From Panulirus ornatus (Eukaryota; Arthropoda; Malacostraca; Decapoda; Palinuridae), in assembly GCF_036320965.1 (NCBI RefSeq), contig NC_092289.1:21089778-21153777 (forward strand): a stretch of 64,000 nt of DNA. The letters are read 5' to 3'. A model generated the notes under the pieces. It searched no databases. It saw only the letters and a list, made by a program, of their open reading frames with translations, and was not told the DNA's origin. Of the stretch, positions 42,311 to 56,291 are shown one piece after another; position 1 is the stretch's first letter, and each line of letters opens with the position of its first letter. The translations under genes were made by a program, and so were the position numbers.

Positions 42311-45300
42311 CGGATCGATGTAGAGCAAATGTGACTGAGATAAATCTAGCGTTGTAGATAGCTTAAATGATTTATTGTTTTCCTTTTTTGCCCCCAAAAC
42401 TCGGTAAGCACAACTTTTAAGGGCTAGTTGCCCCCAACCCCACCCTCACCCTTCTGTCCTAGTTTTCACCCCACAAAAGTAACCTTTTGCTCTGTTACAA
42501 TTATTGGCAAACTCCTTCCCCCTCGTGATGCTATTGCCTCGTCTCAGTCACTATTGTACATGTGCAATCAACTTAAGAATTAATATGTGATAGGTAAAGA
42601 CTTCCCAAGAAAGACCACAAAAGTTTAGGCATTCCAAAAGCATTAAGGTACAGAGACCGTAATAGTTCTTTGTAGAGATAAACTATTCATTTCCACATTA
42701 TGTTGATTGCCTCGCCTGGTGATTAGTGATCAAAATCAGGTTCGTTTGGAGTCCGCACCAAAGCCAACCAGACATTAATGAGTTAAAGGAAATTGATCAG
42801 TGATTTGTCACAGGCAACATTATTTGTGCATTGAATTAACAAACATTGATATTGGTTGTCGGTGAGGTTTCTGTTGCCTGCATGAGTGTGTCCTAATGTG
42901 ATAGCAGAGTAGCAAAACACATGCTAGTGTGACCTTAACTTTTTGATACTTCCTGTGATACTGTCGCCGTTGATGAATTCTACAGTGATTTTACTTTTAA
43001 AGTGGTGTCTTTTCATTGTGCTTGGGTAATATATGTTCGGAGGTAGAACATACAGTTACCCCTTGATTAGAAATCTTTATGGCGCCGAACATGACTGTGA
43101 ATCAAACGACAGAAGAAAGGCAGTAAGTAATAAGATATTTGGCGCATGGCATTGCTTATGACGTCATCTTGTTGCATCATCTGCCTATCAGGTTCTTTGC
43201 GTTACGTCATAGTTCAGAAACTCGATCTTTCACTCATCGTCATTCCGTAAATGAGTTATGGTAATTGAAGAGCAACCATGGATCAAGAGAAACCACAGTT
43301 CTTACAGAGGTATCGGAGATGGCACCGACCAGTGAGAGAAAGCCCGTCATACATCCCAGTCCCTCTCACCGTTACCATCCAACTGGTTTAACTTTCCTAC
43401 TGCTTCAAACTAGTTTGTAGCTGTATAATCTTCGTTTGCTTTTGTTCGTTTGGGAGGGTTAAAATACAAGTTCAGCTCATTTCCTTCTATATCACGTATT
43501 GACTCTGCGAATCTTGATATTTATAGATCGTAATTATTACTGTGCATCCGTTGATTTGGTAATATGATTATATATTTACTACATATATATTCCTGTAATA
43601 TACTGAAAAAATCCAAGAAGCTCTCTCTATAAAAATTCAAAAGAAAAAAGATATTCGTACCAGATCTACATTCCAAGTCATTTTGTCGTTTTGATAACCA
43701 GACAAAACCACGAATCCAGCGTTATATTGTAGTTAAGTGGTGTAGTGCCTGTGTCTGGTTTCTCCTTAAGATAAAAGACCGAGAAAGAGAGATAAAGAAA
43801 CATAGTCAAGTACGGCCGGATTTAAAAGTTGAGTGGGTCCTTGGACAATCAATTTGTGGGGACTTCTGCCATCAAAATTTCATCGTTGAATTAGATTAAT
43901 ATGAAATCAAGTGTGACTACCATTTTTTCCCACCGATATGCACTAATATGGAAAAGAAAGACTGTGTAAAAAACCATGTCATACATTTGATAGACTTGAT
44001 AGTTTATATATTTTTATCTTTATGGGAACATTATCTACACTACTAACGGCTTATAAAAATCAGCCACTAGCAAGCCATATTACAAAACAGTACTCCTCAG
44101 GTGGGGCCAGTCATTAGGATGTCACCAAAATTTTTGAAGGCCATTACTGAGGGGCCCTGATCACCCCCCCCCCCTTCAAATCTGACCCTGATATTAACAT
44201 ACCACTGTAATATTGACACGTTCAAGGACATGAGGCTACTAGGTGCAGATGTATTAAGAGAGGTGATGTATAAATCCCGCTGTGATGTCGCAGGAGGAAG
44301 AAGGTGTTGCCGAGGTTCCGTGGGGCTTCGGTTAAAAAGGACCTATGCCGAGGTCACTTCGTGGTTCCAGACGTTTCAGTTGTAGGTCTGCACCTTGATG
44401 ACCATTGCCGAAACGACGACCTCATAGTGGCTTACAAAGCCTGCTGATACCACATACCTCCCTTGGCGCCGTGTGGGGAGCGCCAGGTAAACTATGACCG
44501 GGTGAGGAGGGCTGTGAAGCGACGCGGGGAAGGACCATGGATGCGGGTAAGAAGGGCCTTGGATCGAAGCAGGGGAGGGGTGCGTCGCTACAATTCATTC
44601 TGAGGTGGTTCGGAGGATTCGGTTCTCCCATTTGTACTTCAGTTCCGCAACAGCTAAATACAGGACAAAAAGAAGGTAAATTATATGTAGAAGCTCTCTA
44701 ATTTCAGTTTGTCTTTCAGGAGATGGCTAGAGGCTGACACACACCCACAACAGCACAACGCACCCTCCTATGCGTCATGCACCTGCAACGCACTAACCTA
44801 ACGCGTCATGTGAGCTAACTTCCGTAACACTGTTCATGTAGCTCTTGTAATCGCTAAGAATTGTACTTTGTAGTCAAGAGGCACCATTTAGATTACTAGT
44901 AACTGGTGTTTATGGTTGCATAAGCAAATTGTCCGGACTCAAGTAGATATGGTAGCTCGTGATGATAAGAGTGGGTCAGGGCTGGTTGGCGTCGCTGGTG
45001 TTTTTTGAGACCATCGAATCTGTGGCAATAGTTCAACACACCCACCAGTCGCTTACTGGTGCCACTGTGATTTCATATTAATTGGACGGTAAGCTGTTGA
45101 AATAACGAAGGATATGTCTAATGTAATCATGTATAGAAATTATGATTAAAGTTGTACTTATACATCGTCGTAATGAAACTACTGAACTCCCCACACTAAG
45201 GCGTAATTTAGAACTCGGTATGTGGTGGTGGAAAAGACCGCCACCGCTCAGGACATTAAGGGATTATGCCACTCACTCGCTACGCCTAGCTCTCCTCTAA

Positions 45301-45762
45301 GGACACAACAGGACTATTACCACGGTGTACCAGGAGCATCTGACGTTGCCTACTGGGAAATCTGAGTTTGATTCTACGGGGAAGTATGAGAGTGCATGCA
45401 CTCCATCCCACAGCTTTTCTGATCCACATTACCCATATTTCATATACTCCAGATTTCTACGACACCAGCTGTCAGTATTTCCTACATTTTAATAGCATGG
45501 TCAGATCTTTGGCCGCAAGTTGCCATGAAACATCCGACTTGCTCATGATAACATGTCAAATGTAAAGCTACATTAATGTATATATACGTACAAATGACCA
45601 AAATTTGTTTTATCCTTAGAGAAAACAAGAACAACGCAAACCCTTCACATGACACACAAGGCTGCTATAATTGTTCATAGATATTACAGATTTTTGATAA
45701 CTCCGTCAAAATTTGCAAACAGTTCTTGTAGTGGTTATTCACTACAATCCTAAGGAGCTATA
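42311..45762. other. CpG-richer unassigned intergenic stretch
   Basis: This stretch looks richer in CG dinucleotides than the rest of the window (for example 43080-43330 and 44270-44620). Two short plus-strand frames have possible starts: ATG at 43079 (MAPNMTVNQTTEER) running into a strong GTAAGT donor at 43132, and a 37-codon frame at 43278-43391 with the Kozak-like ACCATGG. Neither matches a protein I know. A C run (44166-44175) and a purine tract near 43770-43800 are also present. Confidence 0.4.
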
Positions 45763-46037
45763 ACTATGCTGAATACCTACTAGCATGCTGAAGATCTGTC
45801 ACCATACTGAAGATGTTAGTATGTTAGAGGATTACCAGCATGATGAAGACTTGCACCATGCTGAAGTCCTTCCTCCATGTTGAAAGACCTATCACCATGC
45901 TGAGGTCGTGCTAAAGACCTTTCACTATGCTGAAGAACTACCATTCAGAAAACCTACATTTATGCTGAACACTTGCTAGCATGTTGCAGACCTACCGCCA
46001 TGGTAACTCAACAGATTTAAGACCTGCCACCATACTT
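45763..46037. repeat. Degenerate minisatellite, units of about 20 bp
   Basis: About a dozen degenerate units around a core ACCATGCTGAAGACCT, such as AGCATGCTGAAGATCT, ACCATACTGAAGATGT, ACCATGCTGAAGTCCT, CCATGTTGAAAGACCT and GCATGTTGCAGACCT. Spacing varies from about 19 to 24 bases. Confidence 0.75.
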
Positions 46038-46780
46038 ATCTATCTTTTTTTATCTTAAAGTCTTAACCATTCTGAAGATGTATCAGCACATCAACATCAA
46101 ATAATACCCTAAGGTAACCTGTTTTGTTCTCAACCCTGACCCCCACCCCTAGCAAACCTCATGAATTTATATGTCATAATTTCGTGTGTCGACAAAGTTA
46201 TGTACGTCAGCAGGCTTGTCTTCTGTGTCATTTCTTAGGGTCTGTAACGCTGTCACGTTGGTGCTACGGACTCGCTAACGCATATTGTGGTCTGGGCTAA
46301 TCAAATTGTCATGTCAGGGTACCACAACAGCTGACACTTCACTCACCATAGTTGGTCACTGGCATGTCAAAGGACCATGCCATTTGGTAAGTTCAACTTA
46401 CAGTCCAGATCAATAGAAAAAAAATCAGATTTCCTGTCTTCGAATGACTCATCTGAACTATACCATATCTAACCTAACTTGAACAATATAGTGTAATACA
46501 TCTGATGAAAGTGTTTGTGTATTTTATGAATGCACACAGATAATATTGATGAGAGTGATCATTTCAAAGGTGTGTCGTGCCCTGTCGTGATAGCATCACC
46601 TTGTTGGCTGATTGTTAAAGGTCAGTATATTTTTCCATCGTGGCCGGATAGAGCTTTAAGATTTCGAACAACCGAATTCAGCTAAACTTTAACCACAACC
46701 ATATTAACTAAGACTTTTACTAAAAATCTTATGATACGTGTAACAACTGCTCATGAAAGCAACAATTCACACACACACAC

Positions 46781-46868
<88 letters not shown>

Positions 46869-48939
46869 ACAAGGGATCTGCTGGACCGGACGCGGGAAAT
46901 CCCGAGACGAGATGGTCGCACGACCTCGGTTTAACGAACCTCATGAGCAGCCGCCAGTCCCTGGTGGTCATACTGGAGCCCAGATACATACTGGATTTTT
47001 TCTGTACTTTCGTGACTTTTTCACGGTTGGCTCAACATTTTTTTTCTAGAAGGTAAAATTGTCTAACCAGTGTCAGAAAATTATCCACCAAGCCGCTCTT
47101 TTACGGTACATACAGGGAATTCAGCCAAATATAGATTCTGAGAACTTTGATTTATACATTAGATTAAATCATAGATTAATTTTACGATATGTTTTCTTGA
47201 CTATCAATTCCATTTTCCAGCTTACAATCATAGACGGTTCGATAGCGATCTACAACCGTATTTCAGGTCTCTAAACTTCTTGCACCTTCTGGAATATCTC
47301 ACATGGCTTATGGTTTCTCATGAACTGAATTTGTTCTCCATGAGCTGCAGTAGTCTCATGTGAACTGCAGTTCCACGAACTTCGGTGGCATTAAGCTGCT
47401 CGCTTGGCGACGCCTTAAGCCAAGGAGGCCACTGAGAACATGGGTAGTGATTTAAACCCCTACAGAACCTACCTTATCATCTTTATCAGTTTTTTTTTTT
47501 TTAAGATAGACATACAAGAGACAAACACTGGTGGTCGCTTAATCAGTTAGCTCTCCTTAAGGTAGTTCATTACGAAATCAGTAAAGCTACTGTAATGAGA
47601 AGAGTAAAGTTCAAAAATTACTGTAAAATACTGATAACTTTTCCATTCACGTTAAAAGGTTACATCCCAGTCTACTCCAAGACACCAGATAAGTGAGAAA
47701 ACTTTAAAATCATCCCATAATAAAGGTAGTGCAAGAGGAGTATATGTCATTATCAAGTTTAAATCTCATCGGCGGATATGCAAGAATGACCTGTATCATC
47801 CTGGCTGTGATTTTCAGTAAGAGCTGGAGAAATTATATCCACCTTCCTCACCAGCCTCATGCACAGTTTTCTATGAATGGTGGTGCTTGAAACCTATATA
47901 GATTAGGAACACAAAGATGAAATTTTCAGATAATTTTTTATTATAGAATTTTCTATATCGATTAAGTTGATAAAAATCTAAAATTCTTCTTCACTCGTAC
48001 TGACAAAATTCATTCAACCATTAATTTTTTTTTATCAACATGTAGCTTTGTAAGTAGATTTAAGCGGGTGAATTGAGACTTAAAGAATATGTTGAATTAA
48101 AGTTAATGTAGCAATTTTAAGGTATGATACTTGTTTACCCTGAGGAACTCACAGTGACAAGTCAGCATTTCCCCAACCCAACCCTTTACCCCCTGGACAA
48201 TAAGCTTATGTCCGTACCCTGTGGGTACCATACACCATCATCAGCCACAATTCTATCGACTTTTTTTCACCGTTGTATAATGTGGTCATTTGCAGAATTC
48301 AAGCTAGGTCTCTTTAGTAATTATGGCGTGGCATGCTAAAACGCAGGAATTGTTCTCCGTATTTAATCTCTTCACTGAACACGTTTGAATCACATGAAAA
48401 TGATATCCAGATTTCATTTGCCATTGATATGTGGAAATTTAGAAAAAAAATGTATATATATGATATTTTACTAGAATCATTCTAAGAAGAACTAAAGATG
48501 TAGTAGTAGTAATAACATGAATGCTTGAATCGTGCGAGTCTAATAATCAGAAGAAAAAAAGATTTTTTTTTTCATATCATGATTTGTATTTCATCCAAAC
48601 AATATGATTTTGTTGCGGATATGACGCTCTGGCGTATCTGAAAATTGAATCATGCTTGTGTGTGTAATCTTGCTTTTGATTAGTAATTGTTATCCATCTC
48701 TACTAACACTGAGAAAATCGGAACAGTTCATGACTAATACAATCTGAGCTGTAGACTGTGGTGTAATAGCTTCGCTAGCATAAGCTAGTGTACTAAAAAG
48801 TTTAATCACTTTCCTGAGGTGGAAACGCAACTCACATAGAATTACTTGTAAGTATAAACGTCTCAGTGAATCTAGTTTCAACTTAAATTTCCTATCAAGT
48901 GTTATATAATGTGGTTAGAAAAGAGAGTTGTGTAGGTGG
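46038..48939. other. Intergenic sequence upstream of ARF promoter
   Basis: Includes a (CA)n(TA)n microsatellite (46769-46865). No gene or known repeat family otherwise; several short T runs. Confidence 0.5.
46769..46865. repeat. Compound microsatellite (AC)n(TA)n
   Basis: An (AC)n stretch to 46783 followed by an uninterrupted TA run to about 46865 (about 40 repeats). Frames called across it (IYIYIY) are artefacts. Confidence 0.97.
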
Positions 48940-49065
48940 CAGGGTGGTGGCAGGCGGCCCCCTGGTGGCGACGGCGGGAAGCTGGAGTCACGTGACATGA
49001 CGTCAGCGCCGCGACGTGGCAGGTAGTGGCAGTTGTGTCCGCCATTTTCACCATTTGTATATCTG
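48940..49065 (+). promoter_or_regulatory. Probable ARF promoter and noncoding first exon
   Basis: A GC-rich, CpG-rich block in an AT-rich setting. Motifs in order: the palindromic E-box TCACGTGA (48988-48995), the palindromic CRE TGACGTCA (48998-49005), a GCGCCGCGACG stretch, and a YY1-like CCGCCATTTT (49039-49048), which is common at start sites of housekeeping genes. A donor ATCTG|gtgagc follows at 49065. Joining to the acceptor at 56700 would place a noncoding exon before the ARF ATG. No TATA box seen. Inferred; no transcript evidence. Confidence 0.55.
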
Positions 49066-50853
49066 GTGAGCTGCGTATTTCTGGGTTCTTAAGGGTATTC
49101 CTACAGACAGGTGACGTATTAGGCTTGCCATTTGTGGGTGAATGTATTTGTTTCAGATAAGAAGCGTTATAAGGCGTGGGTTTAGGGATTTTGAGGCCCA
49201 AAATCATAGAAAATGTTGGTGTTGGGGTCTGGCCAGGATGTTTGTGTATGTTTTCGCTGTGCCGGTTCGATCCCGAAGAACTTTCTGCATATGAGTCACG
49301 GTAGCGCATTATAGTGTATGTGCAACCTCTAGGGAACACACAAATAACCAGTTGCTTCAGTTTTATGGAATAAGTGGAGTTTGTCAGGATCCTGGCCCGC
49401 TGACGTAAGTGATTCGGTGGTGGATAGAAGGACTCCTGTCATCCTCCAATTTTTTTTCCTTTTCTTTACTATGTGGCTGCCTTAGAACTCGGTTGAATTA
49501 GGGTCTCATAGATACGTGGCTGAAAGATAGGTGAGCTCGAGAAGTAATTTTCAAGTTGAGATTGAGGGTTATGGTGACGTGCTTTGTAGGTGAAAGGGTG
49601 GATGGAGTGGCATAGCCAGCTGTCAAGCTACTGGTTGTTGAGGCAGACCCTGAAGCTAGAAATTAGTCTTTTGCTGGTATAGTTTTCAAGTGTTACTGTA
49701 TACGCGCATTTGCCTGTCGTACGACAATGAAGTCACTATATTTGAGAATTTCATAAAATGAATTTCAGGTTAATGGTTGTGGTTCATATTGAAGTGCGTT
49801 ATAGTTGCAAAAAAGATTTTAATCTTTAGGATTGGTTTCTGATGTAAATATATGTTAGTGAGTCCTTTTAAAAATTTGGTAAATTACCAGTTTGTTGAAA
49901 CTACCTTTGGACATTCATGATTTTGTTGAGTAGATTGGTTGCTGCAAAAATGATGTAAGATCTTCACATTTTATTCCACAGCATGAAGGCAACAGTAGTT
50001 AGGGTTAAGAATACTAGGGATTAAGTAAAAGTTGGACTGAATAGACACTTGTAAAAATTAAGGGCTTTTGAAAACCTCGCTTAACTCCTAAGCAGCAGAG
50101 ATATTTTTATTGGAATATACAAGTGTTAGTGTAGTCTGATGTAGTGGACCTTGTGAAATGGCTTCCTCTGGGGAGGTTGGACAGTAATGTGAATGGTAGA
50201 TTGATCTGTGTGCAAGTTTGTTAGCATTTAATTTCGAGCAGTCATTTATATATCAGGTATATTTCAACTAGAATATCGAAATTTGGATAAGCCTTTAGTA
50301 GGGAGGCTGGGTGAGGTTTTTATTGGGTAAATTGATTTTCTAGGGAACTTTCACCTACTTGTGTTAACCACAAATTTCTCTGGTACTTATAACTCGTAAC
50401 TAATTCTCCAAATATTTTAAAGCTTGTTAGTCTAAACTATGGCTACTACAATTTGAAACAAGATTTGGGTACTAAAAGCTGTGATGCGTGGTTCAAGTAT
50501 TAGCGATTTTAGTAAATAGATTTATTCGTATTTCCGTATGGATTGTCTCATTTATAGGACAAGGCAGATTAAGGTAAAAGAAAATTTGATTTGCTAAGTT
50601 AGTTAATAGAGGTAAAAGGTATATCAGATGTAAATGCATGTCAGATTTGAGTTTATTTTTGATGGTAAAGGTGAGTTCCTAAATTATTATTCTGATCATT
50701 TGATGGTACCAAGTTTTCTGTTTCTGGTTATGTACACGTAACTTTGTTGAGGTGCTAGAATATCACATGACTAAGAAAATTCATATTATTGGACTTTAGA
50801 CATAATAGTGTAAATATTTTGAATGTTTATTAGATATGATAAATTACAGTTGT

Positions 50854-50950
50854 AGGAATAATAACATTAAGTATGTTAAATCTCAGTTGTGGTGAGGTGT
50901 GATGAATTAGTCATAGGAATAATGACATTAGATATGTTAAATCTCAGTTG
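50854..50950. repeat. Imperfect tandem duplication, 60-bp unit
   Basis: AGGAATAATAACATTAAGTA (50854) recurs as AGGAATAATGACATTAGATA (50914); both are followed by TGTTAAATCTCAGTTGTGG. Confidence 0.75.
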
Positions 50951-53900
50951 TGGGAAGAGAAGTGAAGGTAATGGGAAACATGGGGTTAATTATTTTTGTA
51001 GTAGGGGAAACTTGTTGAAAGAGAACTGAGGAGAAACTTACTTTGTTCATATAGCACATATTGATCTTCTGTGAATTGTACAAACAAAAACGTTGTTTGA
51101 TGCAGCATGCCACATGGAGACTGAAAAAAGGTTTTGCTTTCACCGGAATGACATTCACATGTGGCTTACAGATTCTGGATGCAGAAATATTTTAAACCTA
51201 CAGTTATGGCAGTCACATTGTAGAGGTTGCAATGAAGCACTGAGAAAATATGGGATATTTGAAAGGAAGAAACGCTTGTAAATGATAAGAGACACCCATG
51301 AATACCAAATATCAGGATATGGACATATGTTTTTTTTAGAAATATGTCAGGTTCTACTCTTGACTTGATGGCACTCATAAAACTGATCTTTTGATGATTA
51401 TGATTTATGGAAGGGTTATGAGAGAGGGAAAATGTGGGGTTAGATTATTCATATAAGTATGCCAATTAATATAAAAACAAATATATCTCGGTGAATGGGA
51501 AAGATCTCAAGCATCAGTTCCTCCCTAAAATCTAAGTAGGCATGTGAAATTACATGGCTTATTTGCAAAACTTGAAATCTTTGGGATTTAAACATTTTGA
51601 TGTGTGGCAGCTTTCAGTGGAATGGATCAATAATATCAGAAATCAGGGTATTTCTGAACCTCATGTTAATCTTCATTTGGTGTGTTTGTTCACCACAATT
51701 TCCTACATTGCCCTGCTGGCTTAATGAGAACTTAAAATTGATTTAGTGGATGTGCTACACCTAAAATCTCACATTCTATATCAGCGATACACATTGTAAA
51801 GAATCCTTTGGTACCAATTTTGTTAAATTCTAATTAGAAAATGAGTGCCAGGATCGTGAAATTTCACCAAAGATCATACCCTTATTAGGTAATAATCTAC
51901 ATATATTAGATCTGCATTGCTATTTGCTTTGAATTTGCATTTTTGTTTAGTTCTTGTGAAATGCTTATAGAATAGTCAAGTGTTTGATGTACATTTTACA
52001 TTGAGCACATATTTCCCATTATATAACCATCACTAATATCACCTTTAATAATAAAGCAGATTAAGATCATGATCTGATTTTGAGTTATAAGATAAGATGT
52101 CTTTATTGTCAAATTGCATACATGACGGACTGAAATTTTTATGGCTAGAATTTTGGTGCAAGGTTCAAAAGTTTAAGAAGATAAAGATTATGAAATATCG
52201 CATAAAAGTACCACAGAATATTGCACTCAGAAGCCATATCACAGAGGAGTTACTGCATCTTTACGTGGTTAGACAGTATAATGCTTTTTGGTACAAATGA
52301 TTTCCTGAATCTATCGGTGTGCTGTATAGGCAGACAGTCTTCTTCCTGTATCTCTTATTTTCTAAATACATTTAGCATTATAGAACAAAATCAGTCTAGT
52401 GTAACCCCACATGTATTACCTATGGATGTTCAGTGATTTTCTGCACAAGTGTTTTAAGAATACTGTTACAGTAGTAGTTGCAGTGCATGATTTTGAGTGC
52501 TTTTATCTTGTGGTCCATTGGTATATAGTGTTGGGTCATACCTATGTAAGGATGGGAATATGGAGTAAGTTTTGGGGGTGATGAAATATATTTTGATAGG
52601 GAGCAGAATGGGTGTGATAGATAAGTGTCAGACTTTTAAAATGCATTAACGAGATTGTTAAATGCTCTGAGGGCCCCTCATTTAATGATTTAAATACTGT
52701 AGCACTCATTTTTTGTTATTGAAACATTACAAGGGGCTACAATTCTAATGAAAATTTTGACCCTCATGGAAACTGTAACCACAATGGGGGTGACTTTGCT
52801 GATCAAGATATGTTACCCTAGAAATCAAGGAAACATTTAAAATTAATCATAACCCATCAAAACTTGACTTCATTAATCGGGAGCACTATAGTAGTGAAAG
52901 AAATTTGAGTACTGTGAAGGTAAATGAAACTAGTCAACAGAACCCATGAAAACCTTAACTAAATTGATAATGGGGAGGGCTATGCCGCTTTGAAAGTGTG
53001 GGGGGTTCTTCTATAGTAACAAGACTTTAGTCAACAGAATTTAAGACAGCTTAACCCGACTTCCCCAAGAAACCCACATGTACAGTGGATGTTGTACAAA
53101 AAATTACGAGCAATTTTTTTTCTGTAAGACACTTTATATCCTAAAATGCAAGTGACCTCGAATGTAAAGTTATTATCAGAATTGTTTGGTGTGGCTTTTC
53201 AGGTTCATCCTCTCAGTATGCTGAAAAGCTAACCCTTCAGTGAGGTAGTTGTAAAATTTGTGTACATTGGAGGCAGAGTTTTAAAACATTAAAAGGTATT
53301 TTTACTCTGATATGATTTATAAGGGCAAAAATCTGTGAATTATAGTAAACAAATTAACCTGCTGAGTCATTGTTTACAAGTGGTCTGCACTCTTTACCTG
53401 AAGCAGCAGTGCTGCCAGGCATAATAAGGCAATTGAGTGTTTTCAAGCATTTCCAAGTGGAGTTTATGGTACTTTTGTGTTTAAGATTAACAAAGATGAA
53501 TACTAAAGGTTTTACATTGGAAATAGTAATCTTTTAAGAGTGATATATAGCAAGAAATAGTGATATTGCAAGAAAAATTCATTTAACATGGTTACTGGTC
53601 TCTTATTGGTATCCTTGATATCTCAATATATACTATTATCCCTTTGCAATCTGAAATGTGTAGTTTTTCTTATTCTGTATTGTAGTAATTATTACAAATT
53701 TAAGTGAACTGGTTGCATCCACCGTTTTTGTTTACGATAGCCAATGATAAGTAGTGTAAGGAGTGTGCTTTGACAAAATCATTGGATAGTATCTTGTACA
53801 TCTTTGCTTTAAACAGCATGAATGCTCAGTCTCTTACTTGCTTCATTTAACATTTTGAGGAACATGCATGAATTGTTATCCATAATGTATGAAAGGTTTC

Positions 53901-54114
53901 CAAGAAATAGTGTTGGAAATACCCTAGAGGTAATGAGAATAGATATCACTTTGGGAATTGCAAATGGATGTACTGCAGATACTAGAAGCAGATGAAGGGC
54001 AAGTTGTCAGGAACATCTATCGACATCTATGATTTTTAGTTTCCATGTTCAAAACAGACTTTCTCTAGGAACCTTGAGTGTTCAAATGGATGTTGTATCT
54101 TTATTTATGGTTAC

Positions 54115-54345
54115 TCTTTTTTTTCTTTCAAACTATTCTCCATTTCCCGCGTTAGCAAGGTAGTGTTAAGAACAGAGGACTGGGCCTTTGAGGGAATATC
54201 CTCACTTGGCCCCCTTCTCTATTCCTTCTTTTGGAAAATTAAAAAAAAAAGGGGGGAGGATTTCCAGCCCCCCCCCCCCATTAGTTGCCGTCTATGACGC
54301 GCAGGGAATACGTGGGAAGTCTTCTTTCTCCCCTATACCACCACA
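54115..54345 (-). mobile_element. S1 short repeat, antisense, near full length
   Basis: Complement order: CATTTCCCGCGTTAGCAAGG, GTTAAGAACAGAGGACTGGG, CCCCCTTCTCTATTCCTTCT, an A run, a C run (54271-54280), TAGTTGCCGTCTATGACGCG, GGGAATACGTGGGAAGTCTT. Little diverged from the copy at 60.97 kb. Confidence 0.85.
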
Positions 54346-54630
54346 GGAAGGTGTGTAATATTATTTTTATACAACCTTAGGACTATTCTCTCAGTCATCC
54401 TGAGGTAGCAGCTTCAAAGCTGAGCTACACTCAGCAGCAGGGACCTATTTCTATGAAAAGTCTCGTTACCCATGACTGTCTAAAGGCTTCTTCAGCCCAT
54501 GGCTTCACTATTTGCAGGGAAATGTATATTCTTTTGGAGTAACTCTTTGATGAGAACATACAATGATGCAGCCTTACAAAAGGTTACTTTTCACTCTGAC
54601 CTCAAGGAGGCTGAATCTAGTAACACCTCT

Positions 54631-54631
54631 T

Positions 54632-54682
<51 letters not shown>
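54631..54682. repeat. Compound microsatellite (CA)n(TA)n at LINE 5' junction
   Basis: A (CA)n run followed by an uninterrupted TA run that passes directly into LINE sequence at about 54683. Confidence 0.95.
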
Positions 54683-54687
<5 letters not shown>

Positions 54688-56291
54688 ACTGGTTGGTAAG
54701 GTTATTTAATGTATGTATGACTCATGGTGAGGTGCCTGAGGATTGGCGGAATGCGTGCATGGTGCCATTGTACAAAGGCAAAGGGGATAAGAGTGAGTGC
54801 TCAAATTACAGAGGTATAAGTCTGTTGAGTATTCCTGGTAAATTATATGGGAGGGTATTGATTGAGAGAGTGAAGGCATGTACAGAGCATCAGATTGGGG
54901 AAGAGCAGTGTGGTTTCAGAAGTGGTAGAGGATGTGTGGATCAGGTGTTTGCTTTGAAGAATGTATGTGAGAAATACTTAGAAAAGCAAATGGATTTGTA
55001 TGTAGCATTTATGGATCTGGAGAAGGCATATGATAGAGTTGATAGAGATGCTCTGTAGAAGGTATTAAGAATATATGGTGTGGGAGGCAAGTTGTTAGAA
55101 GCAGTGAAAAGTTTTTATCAAGGATGTAAGGCATGTGTACGTGTAGGAAGAGAGGAAAGTGATTGGTTCTCAGTGAATGTAGGTTTGCGGCAGGGGTGTG
55201 TGATGTCTCCATGGTTGTTTAATTTGCTTATGGATGGGGTTGTTAGGGAGGTGAATGCAAGAGTTTTGGAAAGAGGGGCAAGTATGAAGTCTGTTGGGGA
55301 TGAGAGAGCTTGGGAAGTGAGTCAGTTGTTGTTCGCTGATGATGCAGCACTGGTGGCTGATTCATGTGAGAAACTGCAGAAGCTGGTGACTGAGTTTGGT
55401 AAAGTGTGTGAAAGAAGAAAGTTAAGAGTAAATGTGAATAAGAGCAAGTTTATTAGGTACAGTAGGGTTGAGGGTCAAGTCAATTGGGGGGTGAGTTTGA
55501 ATGGAGAAAAACTGGAGGAAGTAAAGTGTTTTAGATATCTGGGAGTGGATCTGGCAGCGGATGGAACCATGGAAGCGGAAGTGGATCATAGGGTGGGTGA
55601 GGGGGCGAAAATCCTGGGAGCCTTGAAGAATGTGTGGAAGTCGAGAACATTATCTCGGAAAGCAAAAATGGGTATGTTTGAAGGAATAGTGGTTCCAACA
55701 ATGTTGTATGGTTGCGAGGCGTGGGCTATGGATAGAGTTGTGCGCAGGAGGATGGATGTGCTGGAAATGAGATGTTTGAGGACAGTGTGTGGTGTGAGGT
55801 GTTTTGATCGAGTAAGTAACGTAAGGATAAGAGAGATGTGTGGAAATAAAAAGAGCGTGGTTGAGAGAGCAGAAGAGGGTGTTTTGAAATGGTTTGGGCG
55901 CATGGAGAGAATGAGTGAGGAAAGATTGACCAAGAGGATATGTGTGTCGGAGGTGGAGGGAACGAGGAGAAGTGGGAGACCAAATTGGAGGTGGAAAGAT
56001 GGAGTGAAAAAGATTTTGTGTGATTGGGGCCTGAACATGCAGGAGGGTGAAAGGAGGGCAAGGAATAGAGTGAACTGGATCGATGTGGTATACCGGGGTT
56101 GAAGTGCTGTCAGTGGATTGAATCAGGGCATGTGAAGCGTCTGGGGTAAACCATGGAAAGCTGTGTAGGTATGTATATTTGCGTGTGTGGACGTATGTAT
56201 ATACATGTGTATGGGGGTGGGTTGGGCCATTTCTTTCGTCTGTTTCCTTGTGCTGCCTCGCAAACGCGGGAGACAGCAACAAAGCAAAAAA

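Noticed and set aside
46729..46989. IYIYIY-repeat frames on both strands
   Set aside because: Translation of a (TA)n microsatellite.
55650..56282. 210-codon minus-strand frame
   Set aside because: Antisense shadow of the F1 polymerase ORF; the same shadow appears at each F1 copy.
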